64,000 nt of DNA from Nitrospira sp. (GTDB lineage: Bacteria; Nitrospirota; Nitrospiria; Nitrospirales; Nitrospiraceae). Both the position numbers and the translations under genes were made by a program. The stretch is from contig JAURZE010000014.1 in NCBI GenBank assembly GCA_030653545.1, positions 17,487-81,486 on the forward strand, in the 5' to 3' direction. The notes beneath the pieces are model-generated. The model did not search any database, was not told the DNA's origin, and saw only the letters and a program-made list of their open reading frames with translations. Below are positions 49,302-58,557 of the stretch, one piece after another. The stretch's first letter is position 1; the number at the start of each line of letters is the position of its first letter.

Positions 49302-49480
49302 AATTGTGGGTACTCCTTGCGCTTAAAGAGAAGACGACTGTTGCGTGGCACGCCTGAAGGTCTTCACCTCATTACCAATTACGATTGATGTGTGACGATC
49401 GAGAAAGCCAGGCAACCGATGGCTGAAGATAGCACGATTTGCGGAGCGGTTCTAGGAGGGTGGGTTGAGAGGGGGGCGAC

Positions 49481-50128
49481 TTAGTTTCCTTTGTTTCCCA
49501 CGGCATGGAGCTGTGCGACCACCTTGGAGGCTTCCGGAATAAAGTCGTCGAGTTGTTGCGCCTTCGCCAACGTCAATGCCTCCGTCGCGAGCGTCACGGC
49601 ATCCTGATGGCGGCCTCGCTTACAATAGCTCTTTGCCAGGCTGATCCGCGCGTTGACGGCTTCCGGCACCTCGTGAATGACATGACGAAGCACCTGTTCA
49701 CCCTTCTCCGGATCGCCGCCCAGCATGGACGGAAGTCGTACCAGTAGCGTTCCTCTGGCAGAGAGGGCATCGAGATGATCGGGCTTGAGTTCGAGAGCCC
49801 GATTGAGCTCCTTCATCATGCGTCGAAATCCAAACACGGAAGACAGGCTCATCTCGCCGTCGATGCGCATCAATTCCCCGAGATTGCAGAACAAGGCAAA
49901 GTGGGCATCGGCAGACTGCTCGTCAGCCGCAACGGCTTGCTCCCCCAAGGACTGCCCCTTCTCGTAGAGAGCCGCTCGAGTAGCTCGGTCCGGCGCAATC
50001 CGCCCGTCGTGGCAGGCTTGCAAGGCTCCGGCAATGAAGTCCTGGGTGGTCGGCTGGGCCTCGCCGGAGGTCGTGCTCCCAATCCAAAATGCGATTGATG
50101 CGAAGATGACAAGACCGACTCGCTGCAT
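49481..50128 (-). CDS. Periplasmic TPR-like protein
   Basis: 215 residues from the ATG at 50128, with CTAGGAGGAGTC before it. The signal peptide ends SGEAQ. Helical repeats include ADAHFALFCNLGELMRIDGE, NRALELKPDHLDALSARGTL and NARISLAKSYCKRGRHQDAV. This is a TPR superhelix probably involved in protein contacts in the envelope. There is no enzyme domain. Confidence 0.7.
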   Translation of the reverse strand: MQRVGLVIFASIAFWIGSTTSGEAQPTTQDFIAGALQACHDGRIAPDRATRAALYEKGQSLGEQAVAADEQSADAHFALFCNLGELMRIDGEMSLSSVFGFRRMMKELNRALELKPDHLDALSARGTLLVRLPSMLGGDPEKGEQVLRHVIHEVPEAVNARISLAKSYCKRGRHQDAVTLATEALTLAKAQQLDDFIPEASKVVAQLHAVGNKGN

Positions 50129-50315
50129 GACTCCTCCTAGAGCGGGAAGCACAATCGTCGGTTTTTATACAGCAAGGCCGGTGCCAGGGACAAGCAAGAA
50201 AAAGCATCTGAATTTGTTTCATTTTACCATCCGGCTCCGTCTAACTCCAGACGTCCTGTGGCAGGAAGAAAACAGGCTGCGGTGAAAATACAACAACTAG
50301 GGGGTGAGGCAAACG

Positions 50316-51119
50316 TTATCGTGAGGTGATAACAAGGGTACTATTCTCAACGTGGACCGATGAAATCTGCGGGGGGAGCTGGAATTTTTCACGATTCTGG
50401 GGGGACTCAAACAGCTGGGCAACCACATGGCCGAGCGTAGCTTGTGGAATCGGCAAGGCTCCGAGCTTCCCCGCCGTCGGGGTCAGACGCACATATCCAT
50501 CTCGGGTCTCCAAGGTCCCATCAAGCTGTAGGGAAATATCTTTCCCGTAGATGTGAAACAGGGCGTAGGCTTTGAGTTGATTGCCGGCCAGATTCATCCG
50601 AACGTCTTTCAGCGCGGACTGTACCTCTTCAACGGTCGCCGCACTTCCCGCTGGAACAGAGAGCCCGGCCTGCTGGGCTTGATGGGCTGACGCAATAGCA
50701 AGGTTGTCGCGCATCCATTGATTCAGCTCGGCTTCGCTCAGCGCGACGTGGGCCGCGCGGTTGATCTGGATCGACTGTTGGAGCAAGGCCATCTTCTCGG
50801 CCACTCGGTCGGCAGCCTGGGGATCCGATTGTATCGGCAAGGCCGGGGCTTGCCGGAGAATCGCGAGCAGCACCCCGAGGGTCATTGTCAGGGACATCCA
50901 CGGAAGCACGCGGAACATCCGACTGATCCTATTGCGCTGGGGAGAGACGATTTCGACTGGTTCGCTGGTTTCCAGGGAAGCCCGCACTGATGGCGCTGGA
51001 ACCTTGTACTTCGCAAACACGATTCCGCACCGGAGACACTCAAGGTCTCCCTGCTGATCGACTCCGCACTTCGGACAGGTCCTCACGGGATGCGGTGTGA
51101 GCGGCAATGGTGCATGCAT
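50316..51119 (-). CDS. Membrane protein with N-terminal zinc ribbon
   Basis: 267 residues. The start contains a double-knuckle ribbon: CPKCGVDQQGDLECLRCGIVF (residues ~15-34), followed by a cytoplasmic linker, one transmembrane segment (LPWMSLTMTLGVLLAILRQ, ~73-91) and a large C-terminal domain (VGAHVALSEAELNQWMRDN-type helix plus beta strands). The ribbon should face the cytoplasm. An inverted repeat covers the region of its ribosome binding site. Function unknown. Confidence 0.65.
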   Translation of the reverse strand: MHAPLPLTPHPVRTCPKCGVDQQGDLECLRCGIVFAKYKVPAPSVRASLETSEPVEIVSPQRNRISRMFRVLPWMSLTMTLGVLLAILRQAPALPIQSDPQAADRVAEKMALLQQSIQINRAAHVALSEAELNQWMRDNLAIASAHQAQQAGLSVPAGSAATVEEVQSALKDVRMNLAGNQLKAYALFHIYGKDISLQLDGTLETRDGYVRLTPTAGKLGALPIPQATLGHVVAQLFESPQNREKFQLPPQISSVHVENSTLVITSR

Positions 51120-51121
51120 GC

Positions 51122-51137
51122 CTCGACTGTAGTCGAG
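51122..51137. promoter_or_regulatory. 7-bp inverted repeat overlapping a ribosome binding site
   Basis: CTCGACT / AGTCGAG with a 2-bp spacer lies two bases before the start codon of the zinc-ribbon membrane protein gene (minus strand). It could be an operator or an RNA hairpin that masks initiation. Confidence 0.35.
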
Positions 51138-51170
51138 ACTGATTGTCCTGACAAAGAAAACGATAAAAAC

Positions 51171-51719
51171 TCACATGTCGGGAACCGCCGATTGGCCGGC
51201 GAGGGATTGAAGCGCTCGAAACGCGGCGAGCATGTCTGCATACCCGTAGTGGGCATTGCGGCCGCTGGGATTAGGCAAGAGAAAGATTGGCACCCCGGCA
51301 ATATCGCTGCTGGTGGGGCCCAAAGGAATCCGTGCCGGTAAAGATAGTTCTGACCCGTACATGATGCGGTAGATCGTGATGCCCAGCAGCGCCACAATGC
51401 GTGGCCGATACTTCCGAACTTTTCGGGTCAGGGCCGCCATACCGTTACGATATTCTTGGGGCGAAAGACTGTCGATCCCGCGGCTTGGGCGGCCGACGAT
51501 ATTCGTCAGGCCAAGTCCCCAATCAGGAAGTCTACGATCTTCCTTGAACGTCAGTGGCTCTGTGACCAGCCGAGACTCATGGAGCAGCTTCCAGAAACGA
51601 TTGGAAGGGCCGGCGAAATGATGTCCCATCTGAGCCGACCGCAGACCAGGATTGATCCCGACAAAGAGGATCCTCACGCCTGGTTGAATACGGTCGGACA
51701 GTCTCGCTCCTCTGTCCAC
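51171..51719 (-). CDS. mug: Mismatch-specific uracil/thymine-DNA glycosylase, MUG type
   Basis: 182 residues from a GTG. Family blocks are VRILFVGINPGLRSAQMGHHFAGPSNRFW, with the Asn-Pro-Gly-Leu catalytic motif at GINPGL, and later IFLLPNPSGRNAHYG. It removes uracil or thymine opposite guanine and ethenocytosine. It ends 51 bases before the start of the zinc-ribbon membrane protein gene and may share its transcript. Confidence 0.88.
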   Translation of the reverse strand: MDRGARLSDRIQPGVRILFVGINPGLRSAQMGHHFAGPSNRFWKLLHESRLVTEPLTFKEDRRLPDWGLGLTNIVGRPSRGIDSLSPQEYRNGMAALTRKVRKYRPRIVALLGITIYRIMYGSELSLPARIPLGPTSSDIAGVPIFLLPNPSGRNAHYGYADMLAAFRALQSLAGQSAVPDM

Positions 51720-51941
51720 GTCACCCCCGATCTTGATTGAGGCAGTTTAGTGGGGACTCAGCCAATCCGCCACAGGAATAAGAAGGAATTCCCCTTCATG
51801 GCCAGATTAGAGGAGCTACGTAACTATCTGAATATATAGACAAACTACACGCGTATAACATTCGGCATGCGGCTTGCTCAACACCTGGGCAGTGCCCGAT
51901 TAGCGGCACGGATCTCAACAACCTTTCTGGAGGGATTTACT

Positions 51942-52160
51942 ATGAAGAGCATGTTGATGGCAGTCATGGCAGTGGCAGTGGCCGTTTCGTTCAGCGCCCC
52001 TTCCTTCGCCGGCGAAGAGAAGAAGGACAAGAAGGATGAGAAGAAGGGTGGCCACGTGATGGTCTATGGCGAAGAGAAGAAAGACAAGAAAGACGAGAAG
52101 AAGGGCGGCCACGTGGTGTTCGGCGAAGAGAAGAAGAAGGACGAGAAGAAGGACAAGTAA
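51942..52160 (+). CDS. Secreted Lys/Glu/Asp-rich tandem-repeat protein
   Basis: 72 residues from an ATG behind CTGGAGGGATTTACT. A signal peptide (SMLMAVMAVAVAVSFSAPSFA) is followed by two near-identical units, GEEKKDKKDEKKGGHVMVY and GEEKKDKKDEKKGGHVVF, then a third partial one ending KKDEKKDK. The single His per repeat beside many acidic and basic residues could bind metal ions, or phosphate in the case of Lys. The repeat is also near-identical at the DNA level. No homologous family is recognised. Confidence 0.65.
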   Translation: MKSMLMAVMAVAVAVSFSAPSFAGEEKKDKKDEKKGGHVMVYGEEKKDKKDEKKGGHVVFGEEKKKDEKKDK

Positions 52161-52191
52161 CTTCCGTCCATTTGGCGAGGCTAGCTGGCTT

Positions 52192-52224
52192 GAGAGGTTT
52201 CCCGCTTCACGCGGGAGACCTCTC
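52192..52224. terminator. Hairpin between convergent genes
   Basis: GAGAGGT-t-TCCCGC / GCGGGA-g-ACCTCTC with a 4-nt loop lies between the repeat-protein stop and the NUDIX gene stop. No T tract, but the position and 13-bp stem suggest it stops transcripts from either side. Confidence 0.6.
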
Positions 52225-52235
52225 GGGCGGTTCCC

Positions 52236-52751
52236 CTACCGCATCGCCTCTCTGATATAGACCGCCTGCAATCCCACAATCGTCTTGGCATCCCGGATCG
52301 TCCCGTCTTCGATCTTTCTGATCGCGTCGGCCAGCGGCATCTCAATCACGTCCAGGACTTCATCCCGATCGAGCTGTTGCCTTCCCTGCGTGAGCCCCGT
52401 CGCCTTGTAGACGTGAATCACTTCGTCGGCAAACCCCGGCGCAGTGAAAATGCTGGAAAGCAGCGAGAGTGTCGTCGCCCGATAGCCGATCTCTTCTTCC
52501 AGTTCTCGCGCCGCACAGCTCAGCGGATCTTCTCCTGGATTGAGCTTGCCTGCGGGAATCTCATAAATAAACCCGCCGGCTGCGTGGCGGAACTGACGGA
52601 TCAGCACCACCGTGCCATCGTCTTTCATCGGAACGACGGCCGATGCGCCTGGATGACGAATCGTTTCCAGATCGACCGTCACGCCGTTCGGCAAGGTGAC
52701 CGTATCGATGTTCAGCGTGACGACCCGGCCTTTGTAGATATGCTTGGTCAC
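52236..52751 (-). CDS. NUDIX hydrolase, ADP-ribose pyrophosphatase type
   Basis: 171 residues. The Nudix box is seen as GEDPLSCAARELEEEIGY, preceded by EIPAGKLNPG. FIYEIPAGKL and the later acidic Glu residues resemble ADP-ribose or nucleoside-diphosphate-sugar hydrolases. It follows gcvT by ten bases in the same direction and probably ends an operon. Confidence 0.88.
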   Translation of the reverse strand: MTKHIYKGRVVTLNIDTVTLPNGVTVDLETIRHPGASAVVPMKDDGTVVLIRQFRHAAGGFIYEIPAGKLNPGEDPLSCAARELEEEIGYRATTLSLLSSIFTAPGFADEVIHVYKATGLTQGRQQLDRDEVLDVIEMPLADAIRKIEDGTIRDAKTIVGLQAVYIREAMR

Positions 52752-52761
52752 GGCCTGTCCG

Positions 52762-53862
52762 TTACGTACTCTTGGGCTTTCGATAGAACGGTGTTTTCAC
52801 AATCTGCGCGGGGACGGCTTTCCCTCGAATATCAATCGTGATCCGCGTGCCGATGGCCGACAGTGCACATGGTACATAGCCCAGACCAATCCCCTTCTGC
52901 AGGATCGGTGAAAGATTTCCGCTGGATACCTCACCGATGGGTTCAGAGGAGCGGGCATCCAGAATCTTGCACCCATGTCGAGGCACAGCCTTTTCCAATA
53001 ATTCAAATCCGACAAAGCGCTTGGCCGGTCCGCCGTCCTTCTGCGCAACCAGCTTCGCACGCCCGGCGAAATCACCCTTCTCGACGCTCACCGTCCACTC
53101 AACGGCCGCCTCGATCGGAGTGGTCGTTTCATCGATGTCGTTGCCGTAGAGGAGATAGCCCATCTCCAGGCGAAGCAGGTCGCGCGAGCCCAATCCGGCC
53201 GGCTTCAGTCCTTTCGAAGCTCCTGCTTCAACGATCCGCTCCCACAGCAGCCCGACACGATCGGACGGGACATACAACTCATACCCAAGCTCACCGGTAT
53301 AACCGGTCCGCGCGATGAGAGTGGGAATCGACGCCAGCGTCGCCTCGCAGGTGTGGTGAAGCTTCAGTGTCGTCACCTCTGTGCCACCCAAGGCGATCAT
53401 AATGTCTTTGGAAATTGGCCCCTGAAGAGCGATTTGGGCCATCCGATCAGAATGGTCTTCCAGGACGACGTTCGCGTCACGCGGGTGGGCTTGTAGCCAG
53501 GTCAGCACCTTGCCACGATTCGACGCATTGACACAGAGCAGATAGTCCGCCTGCTTCAACCGATAGACAAAGATGTCGTCCTTGATTCCGCCATCGTTAT
53601 TGCACACCATGGAATAGTGCGCCTGACCGACCGCCAGCTTCGCCACATCATTCGTCGTGACCGCTTGGAGAAACGCCAGTGCGCCGACTCCCGATACCAT
53701 CAGCCGGCCCATATGGCTCACGTCAAAGAGTCCGGCCTTGCTGCGGACGGTATAGTACTCGCCCAGTACGCCCGAATACTGGATGGGCATCTCCCAGCCG
53801 GCAAAATCGACCAATTTAGCCCCGGCAGCGCGATGTTGCGCAATGAGTGGCGTCTGTTTCAT
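52762..53862 (-). CDS. gcvT: Aminomethyltransferase, T protein of glycine cleavage
   Basis: 366 residues. The N-terminus AKLVDFAGWEMPIQYSGV, the folate-binding region DVSHMGRLMVSG and the C-terminal block GEVSSGNLSPILQKGIGLGYVP are characteristic. It transfers the methylene from GcvH-bound methylamine to THF and releases ammonia. It is 12 bases after the FKBP gene. GcvP lies ~6 kb away on the other strand, and GcvH is absent from the window, so the system is split. Confidence 0.95.
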   Translation of the reverse strand: MKQTPLIAQHRAAGAKLVDFAGWEMPIQYSGVLGEYYTVRSKAGLFDVSHMGRLMVSGVGALAFLQAVTTNDVAKLAVGQAHYSMVCNNDGGIKDDIFVYRLKQADYLLCVNASNRGKVLTWLQAHPRDANVVLEDHSDRMAQIALQGPISKDIMIALGGTEVTTLKLHHTCEATLASIPTLIARTGYTGELGYELYVPSDRVGLLWERIVEAGASKGLKPAGLGSRDLLRLEMGYLLYGNDIDETTTPIEAAVEWTVSVEKGDFAGRAKLVAQKDGGPAKRFVGFELLEKAVPRHGCKILDARSSEPIGEVSSGNLSPILQKGIGLGYVPCALSAIGTRITIDIRGKAVPAQIVKTPFYRKPKST

Positions 53863-53874
53863 CGGTTTGACCGG

Positions 53875-54327
53875 TTACTGCACTCCAAGTAATTCAACAT
53901 CGAACACGAGCGTGGCATGAGGAGGAATGAGCCCACCGGCTCCACGCGCCCCGTAGCCGAGGTTCGAGGGGATCGTCAGCTTGCGCTTCCCGCCGATTTT
54001 CATCCCTTGCACACCCTCATCCCAACCCTTGATCACCTGGCCCACACCGAGCCGGAACGAGAAGGGCTGTCCACGGTCCACGGAACTATCGAACTTCTTT
54101 CCATTCGTGAGCCAGCCGGTGTAATGAACGGAGACCGTCTGTCCCGCCTTCGCAGTGTCACCGGTTCCCATAACTTGATCGATGTACTGCAAGCCGGATG
54201 ACGTCGTAATTTCTTTCCCTTCCGATGCCGATGATTCGCTCCCGCTCATGCTGCCTCCTACTCCCATAGATGGACTACACGTCACGATGATTGCGCCGAA
54301 CACGATGGCTCGAAATAGTTTATTCAT
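53875..54327 (-). CDS. FKBP-type peptidyl-prolyl isomerase
   Basis: 150 residues. A hydrophobic N-terminal signal ([18 protein letters not shown]) and Ser-rich linker precede one complete FKBP domain: [57 protein letters not shown]. Active-site aromatic and Asp residues (FDSS, VIKGW) are present. It may be a periplasmic folding catalyst. The start overlaps the stop of the FIST gene by four bases. Confidence 0.9.
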   Translation of the reverse strand: MNKLFRAIVFGAIIVTCSPSMGVGGSMSGSESSASEGKEITTSSGLQYIDQVMGTGDTAKAGQTVSVHYTGWLTNGKKFDSSVDRGQPFSFRLGVGQVIKGWDEGVQGMKIGGKRKLTIPSNLGYGARGAGGLIPPHATLVFDVELLGVQ

Positions 54328-55550
54328 TGCGCCCCTGCCTTGGATGCCGGTTGGGCAAACAGCGCCATGCTGGCGGTGTACCCGTGAAGAAAGTTGCGCC
54401 CGCCGACCGGGCCGATCTCGCCTTGAGCAAAGAACCCGGCAACCGGAATCTGCCCCAATCGCTCCGTCAGCACGCCCGAATCATGATGCGGACGCCCGAA
54501 CAGCCCCTGACCACGCCCGCAGCAGCTAAACACGAGGGCCCCGAGCGGTGCGTTCGGATGCCGCGCGCGATCGGCCGCGAGTAGCAAATGGAGATCTTCG
54601 CTCGCCGACTTGGCATCGCGAAGGTGAAACTGGACCGTCTGTCCTTCCTGCACCACATCGCCGATGGCCACCGCACCGGTCGTTTGGTCGGCGCCCACCA
54701 AATTGCGGATGAGAAAGTCGCCCCGTTCAAACCGATTGCGATGCTCGTCGATCACGATGCCGACGTGGAGTGCCCGATGCGCCCGGCGACGATCGTCGCC
54801 TCCGAGAGACTCGAAGACCGTTTGAAGCCGCGTCAAGGCCGGCGTGCCGCCCATCTCGTGCACGAGATTGTGCTCCGCCTTCGTCACGACGTAGCGCTCA
54901 CCGATCGGACGGCACCCTTGTGAAATGACCGGGCGTACCGCAATCGGGCCGCTGATCCGAACCCCGACCAACCCGCTCTCAAAGGTTTGCCGTCCGAGAA
55001 ACAGCCGATTCTCACCGGCATCTTGCCCGCCTCCGGCCAATCCTCCGATCGCCGCTGTGCCCGGATAGCGCTCTTCCAAGAGACTCAGGACATCCTGCAT
55101 CGGAGTGGAGAACGGATCTGCGAGGAGGAGAAACGTGCCCTCTTGCCCGTCGGGTTCAGGCCAGCCTGGCAACGAAAATTGATCCTGGGTTTGCGAGAAT
55201 GACAGTCGGACGGGAGTGAGGCTGACACCGGGAAGGCAGGCCGTCCACAGGGTGACGGCGGGAGACGTTTCCAATTCCTCCGCCCCGGCAATCACGCCTT
55301 CGCCGCTACAGCCGAGCGACACTCTCGCGCCCAACACATCCGTCATCGTCTCGGCGAGCAACTCAGCACGAGACACATGGTGCGAGGAAAAGAACACGAA
55401 CGCAAGATCGGGCGTGACGCCGCCCAACTTGGCACGCACCTCATCCACCAAATCACGAGCGGCGGCTTCCGTATCGGGATTGCGGGACACCGCGGAAACG
55501 AAATGGAACGTCGCGGCCTGGATGGGGGATGTCGGAGACAAGCTGGGCAT
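54324..55550 (-). CDS. FIST domain signal protein
   Basis: 408 residues. The N-terminal FIST domain has [36 protein letters not shown] and [13 protein letters not shown]; the C-terminal FIST_C region has [21 protein letters not shown] and [12 protein letters not shown]. These domains are thought to bind small ligands, possibly amino acids, and often sit in sensors. Here it is free-standing, and is 16 bases past the 75-aa gene, in a run with FKBP, GcvT and NUDIX. Confidence 0.85.
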   Translation of the reverse strand: MPSLSPTSPIQAATFHFVSAVSRNPDTEAAARDLVDEVRAKLGGVTPDLAFVFFSSHHVSRAELLAETMTDVLGARVSLGCSGEGVIAGAEELETSPAVTLWTACLPGVSLTPVRLSFSQTQDQFSLPGWPEPDGQEGTFLLLADPFSTPMQDVLSLLEERYPGTAAIGGLAGGGQDAGENRLFLGRQTFESGLVGVRISGPIAVRPVISQGCRPIGERYVVTKAEHNLVHEMGGTPALTRLQTVFESLGGDDRRRAHRALHVGIVIDEHRNRFERGDFLIRNLVGADQTTGAVAIGDVVQEGQTVQFHLRDAKSASEDLHLLLAADRARHPNAPLGALVFSCCGRGQGLFGRPHHDSGVLTERLGQIPVAGFFAQGEIGPVGGRNFLHGYTASMALFAQPASKAGAQ

Positions 55551-55566
55551 GGAGATCGTTGTCCCG

Positions 55567-55794
55567 TTACACGCCGGGATTCATGCGTTCAGATCGGTCA
55601 CTCGCCAATTTCTTGTAGTACCGCCAGAGATACGAGTGATAGTCGTCGAGCTGCGCCAGCAAGTAATGCAATTCGGTTGGATCTTCCGTCTCCAGCGCAC
55701 GCGTCATCCGCGTCTTGAGAAACTCGGCAAAGGCCTCCGTCTTCTCCACCGCCGTCAGAAGACGCAATCCGCCGCCAATTTGATACTCATTCAT
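55567..55794 (-). CDS. Small hypothetical protein, first gene of a run
   Basis: 75 residues, all-helical: LLTAVEKTEAFAEFLKTRM and ELHYLLAQLDDYHSYLWRYY. No signal, no Cys. It precedes the FIST gene by 16 bases on the same strand, so cotranscription is likely. No family is recognised. Confidence 0.55.
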   Translation of the reverse strand: MNEYQIGGGLRLLTAVEKTEAFAEFLKTRMTRALETEDPTELHYLLAQLDDYHSYLWRYYKKLASDRSERMNPGV

Positions 55795-55976
55795 CGAAGC
55801 ACACTCCTCGGCTCTATAGTTTCAAGGCAGGATAACGAGCCACCGGCGAGAATTGCAAGCGCCCAATTTCACCATATCTATCCGGACTCGCTTCGCGGGC
55901 GATGGAGCGCGCTCGTCTAGATCAACTCAGCATTCAGAGGCCTGCAAAGCCCCTCCATTATCCCTTCCCCAGAATG

Positions 55977-57170
55977 TCAGGGTCGTGATCCGGATGCTAA
56001 AGCCCTGAGCCGATCCAGATTGATGGCCTCTACGCGATGGTCATCGCGTCCGACCATCGTCGTCGCCATGGTGAGAGCGTTGAGAATGGCTTCTTCAGTG
56101 GCTTCGACCGTCGCCGCGATCATGGGATTCAGATGGGTGTCGGCGAGATGGGTCAGTGTATAGGTGGGTTCTTTGGGATAGTGCGGGATGACATTGGCAG
56201 TGGAGAAGGCGAGGATGAAATCGCCGCTGCCATGGCGTGCGGTCGAACCCGTTCGGGCGAGGCCGAGTGCGGCCCGCTTGGCCAGACGCGTGAGCTGGCG
56301 ACCATCGAGCGGAGCATCGGTGGCGATGACGATGATGATCGAGCCTTCGCTCTGGCCGGGCGAGAGGGCTTCCGCTACCGCTTGAGGCGCTGCATACTGT
56401 TTCCCAACGGGCACACCTCCCACGACAAGTTCCGGTCTCCGTCCGTGGTTCGCATTGACCAACACGCCAATCGTATAGCCGCCTTCTTTTTCAGGCAATG
56501 CGCGCGATGCCGTACCGATTCCGCCTTTGAACCCATACGAGACCATGCCAGTGCCGGCCCCGACAGTTCCTTCTTTGACCGGGCCGCTGTTCGCGCTGTC
56601 GAGCGCAGCGATGACGTCCTGCTCAGACACGTGGCGGCCTTGAATATCATTCAGGCGCCCGTCATCGCATTCGGCCACAACCGGCGTGAGCGTGTCATCC
56701 TCGATGCCGATCGCCGGATATTGTTTGATCATCCAGCTCATGACGCCGTTCGCCACCCGCGGCACATTGAGGGTGTTCGTCAGCGCGATAGGATATTCCA
56801 GAAAACCCGACTCCGCTACCCAGGCCAGACCGGTCATCTCTCCCGTGCCGTTGAGGACGAAGGAGCCGGCCGCCACCTTCTTATGCCACACATCTTCGCG
56901 CGGAACGATGACCGTCACACCCGTGCGGACCGGCCCCTGTCCCGGCTTCAACGCCCCCTCCCCGGAGATGAGGGTCTGGTGCCCAACTCGGACGCCAGGC
57001 ACATCCGTGATCGCGTTAAATTGACCGGGCGCATAGTTCCCGACAATGATTCCCAACTCGCGCACTCGCTGTCGCGCGTCGGTCCCCTCTGCCGCGCCCG
57101 CCATCGACCAGCCGCTCAGTCCGGCGAGGCAAACGGCTACTGCCAGCGCCACTCGCCTCCTAGATCTCAT
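55977..57170 (-). CDS. P1-family N-terminal nucleophile aminopeptidase (DmpA/BapA-like)
   Basis: 397 residues with a signal peptide (VALAVAVCLAGLSGWSMAGAA). The family start GIIVGNYAPGQFNAITDVPGVRVGH, NGTGEMTGLAWVAESGFLEYP and the autocleavage Gly-Ser at SEGSIIIVIATDAPL are present, so self-processing to alpha and beta chains should occur. Substrates are D-amino-acid or beta-peptides in relatives. The start overlaps the beta-CASP gene's stop by 11 bases. Confidence 0.88.
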   Translation of the reverse strand: MRSRRRVALAVAVCLAGLSGWSMAGAAEGTDARQRVRELGIIVGNYAPGQFNAITDVPGVRVGHQTLISGEGALKPGQGPVRTGVTVIVPREDVWHKKVAAGSFVLNGTGEMTGLAWVAESGFLEYPIALTNTLNVPRVANGVMSWMIKQYPAIGIEDDTLTPVVAECDDGRLNDIQGRHVSEQDVIAALDSANSGPVKEGTVGAGTGMVSYGFKGGIGTASRALPEKEGGYTIGVLVNANHGRRPELVVGGVPVGKQYAAPQAVAEALSPGQSEGSIIIVIATDAPLDGRQLTRLAKRAALGLARTGSTARHGSGDFILAFSTANVIPHYPKEPTYTLTHLADTHLNPMIAATVEATEEAILNALTMATTMVGRDDHRVEAINLDRLRALASGSRP

Positions 57171-58557
57171 GGCTCGATCCTCGATGCGGAATAGTCACGT
57201 CGATGGAGGGATGTTCACTCTGAATCGCCACGCCTAACGACAGGGCCTGCTTCTCTTCGCCGTGGACGATAAAGACTTTGCTGGGGAGCGGATTGATGGC
57301 GCGTACGTAGGCCAGGAGATCGTTGCGATCGGCATGGGCCGAGAGTCCGTTGAATTTCACGACCTGCGCTCGCCGTTTCGTCGGCACCCCGAAGATCGGG
57401 ACCACGTCCCAGCCTTCGACGAGCTTGCGCCCCAGCGTGTGTTCGGCTTGAAAGCCGACGAACACGATGACGTTGGCTTCATCTTCAATGGCGTGTTTCA
57501 AATGATGGAGGACACGGCCTCCCTCACACATGCCTGAAGAGGAGATAATAATCATCGGCCCCTTCATCGCATTGAGTCGTTTGCTGTCGTCCGGCGACGA
57601 GACAAAGCGGATATAGCGCGATGCGAAGGGATCGCCGTCTTCCGTAAACGTGCGGTAGGTTTCCTCGTCATAGCATTCAGGATGACGGCGAAACACCTCG
57701 GTGGCCCTGGATGCCAGCGGAGAATCAATATAGATGGGAATCGGATCAATGCGATCCTCGGCGACGAGTTCTTTGATCCGCATGACGAGCTCCTGCGTTC
57801 GCCCGACGGCAAAGGCCGGCACGATGATCTTGCTCTTGTGCGCTTTGGCGTGGGCGATTAGTTCCTCAGCCTTTGTTTTCATCGCCTCGCCGGCTTGGTC
57901 GTGCAGACGGTCGCCGTAAGTCGATTCCAGAATGAGCACGTCACAGGAAGGTGGCGGTTCGGGATCGCGCAAAATCGGCATATGCGATCGGCCCAGATCG
58001 CCGCTAAAGAGGACGGTGGTCGTATTTCCTCGAACCGTATACTTCACACGGACCGCGGCCGATCCGAGGATATGCCCGGCATCGTGAAACGTCGCCGTGA
58101 CTCGGGGGGCAATCTTGACCGCATCATGATAACGCTCGCCGACAAAACGCCTGGTGATGGCCTCGACGTCATCGCTATCGAATAGAGGCTGCACGCACTT
58201 CTTGCCCCTCCGCCGCTCTTTTTTATTCACATAGCGGCAGTCGCTTTCCTGAATCCTGGCCGCATCCTGCAACATAATCGCGGTGAGATCCGCGGTCGCG
58301 CGCGTGAGGTGGACTTTGCCGGAAAAGCGCTGTTGCATCAACATCGGCAGGGCACCGGAATGATCGATGTGAGCGTGCGAGAGGAGGACGGCGGACAATC
58401 CCTTGGGATCAAAGCCGAGCTCACGATTCTGGATCGCCGCTTCTTCCCGCCTGCCTTGAAACATGCCGCAATCCAACAGGAGCCGGCAGCTGGACGTCTC
58501 GATCAGGTGCCGGCTCCCGGTTACCGAACGCGCCGCGCCATGAAAGGAGAGTTTCAT
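57160..58557 (-). CDS. Metallo-beta-lactamase/beta-CASP RNA-processing nuclease
   Basis: 465 residues. The metal site HAHIDHSG and later FHDAGHILGSAAV and LFSGDLGRSH are canonical, and the inserted beta-CASP domain carries LILESTYGDRLH and IIISSSGMCEGGRVLHHLKH. These are bacterial homologues of CPSF-73, with probable RNA endo- or exonuclease activity. It overlaps both neighbours by 4 and 11 bases, indicating an operon. Confidence 0.9.
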   Translation of the reverse strand: MKLSFHGAARSVTGSRHLIETSSCRLLLDCGMFQGRREEAAIQNRELGFDPKGLSAVLLSHAHIDHSGALPMLMQQRFSGKVHLTRATADLTAIMLQDAARIQESDCRYVNKKERRRGKKCVQPLFDSDDVEAITRRFVGERYHDAVKIAPRVTATFHDAGHILGSAAVRVKYTVRGNTTTVLFSGDLGRSHMPILRDPEPPPSCDVLILESTYGDRLHDQAGEAMKTKAEELIAHAKAHKSKIIVPAFAVGRTQELVMRIKELVAEDRIDPIPIYIDSPLASRATEVFRRHPECYDEETYRTFTEDGDPFASRYIRFVSSPDDSKRLNAMKGPMIIISSSGMCEGGRVLHHLKHAIEDEANVIVFVGFQAEHTLGRKLVEGWDVVPIFGVPTKRRAQVVKFNGLSAHADRNDLLAYVRAINPLPSKVFIVHGEEKQALSLGVAIQSEHPSIDVTIPHRGSSHEI

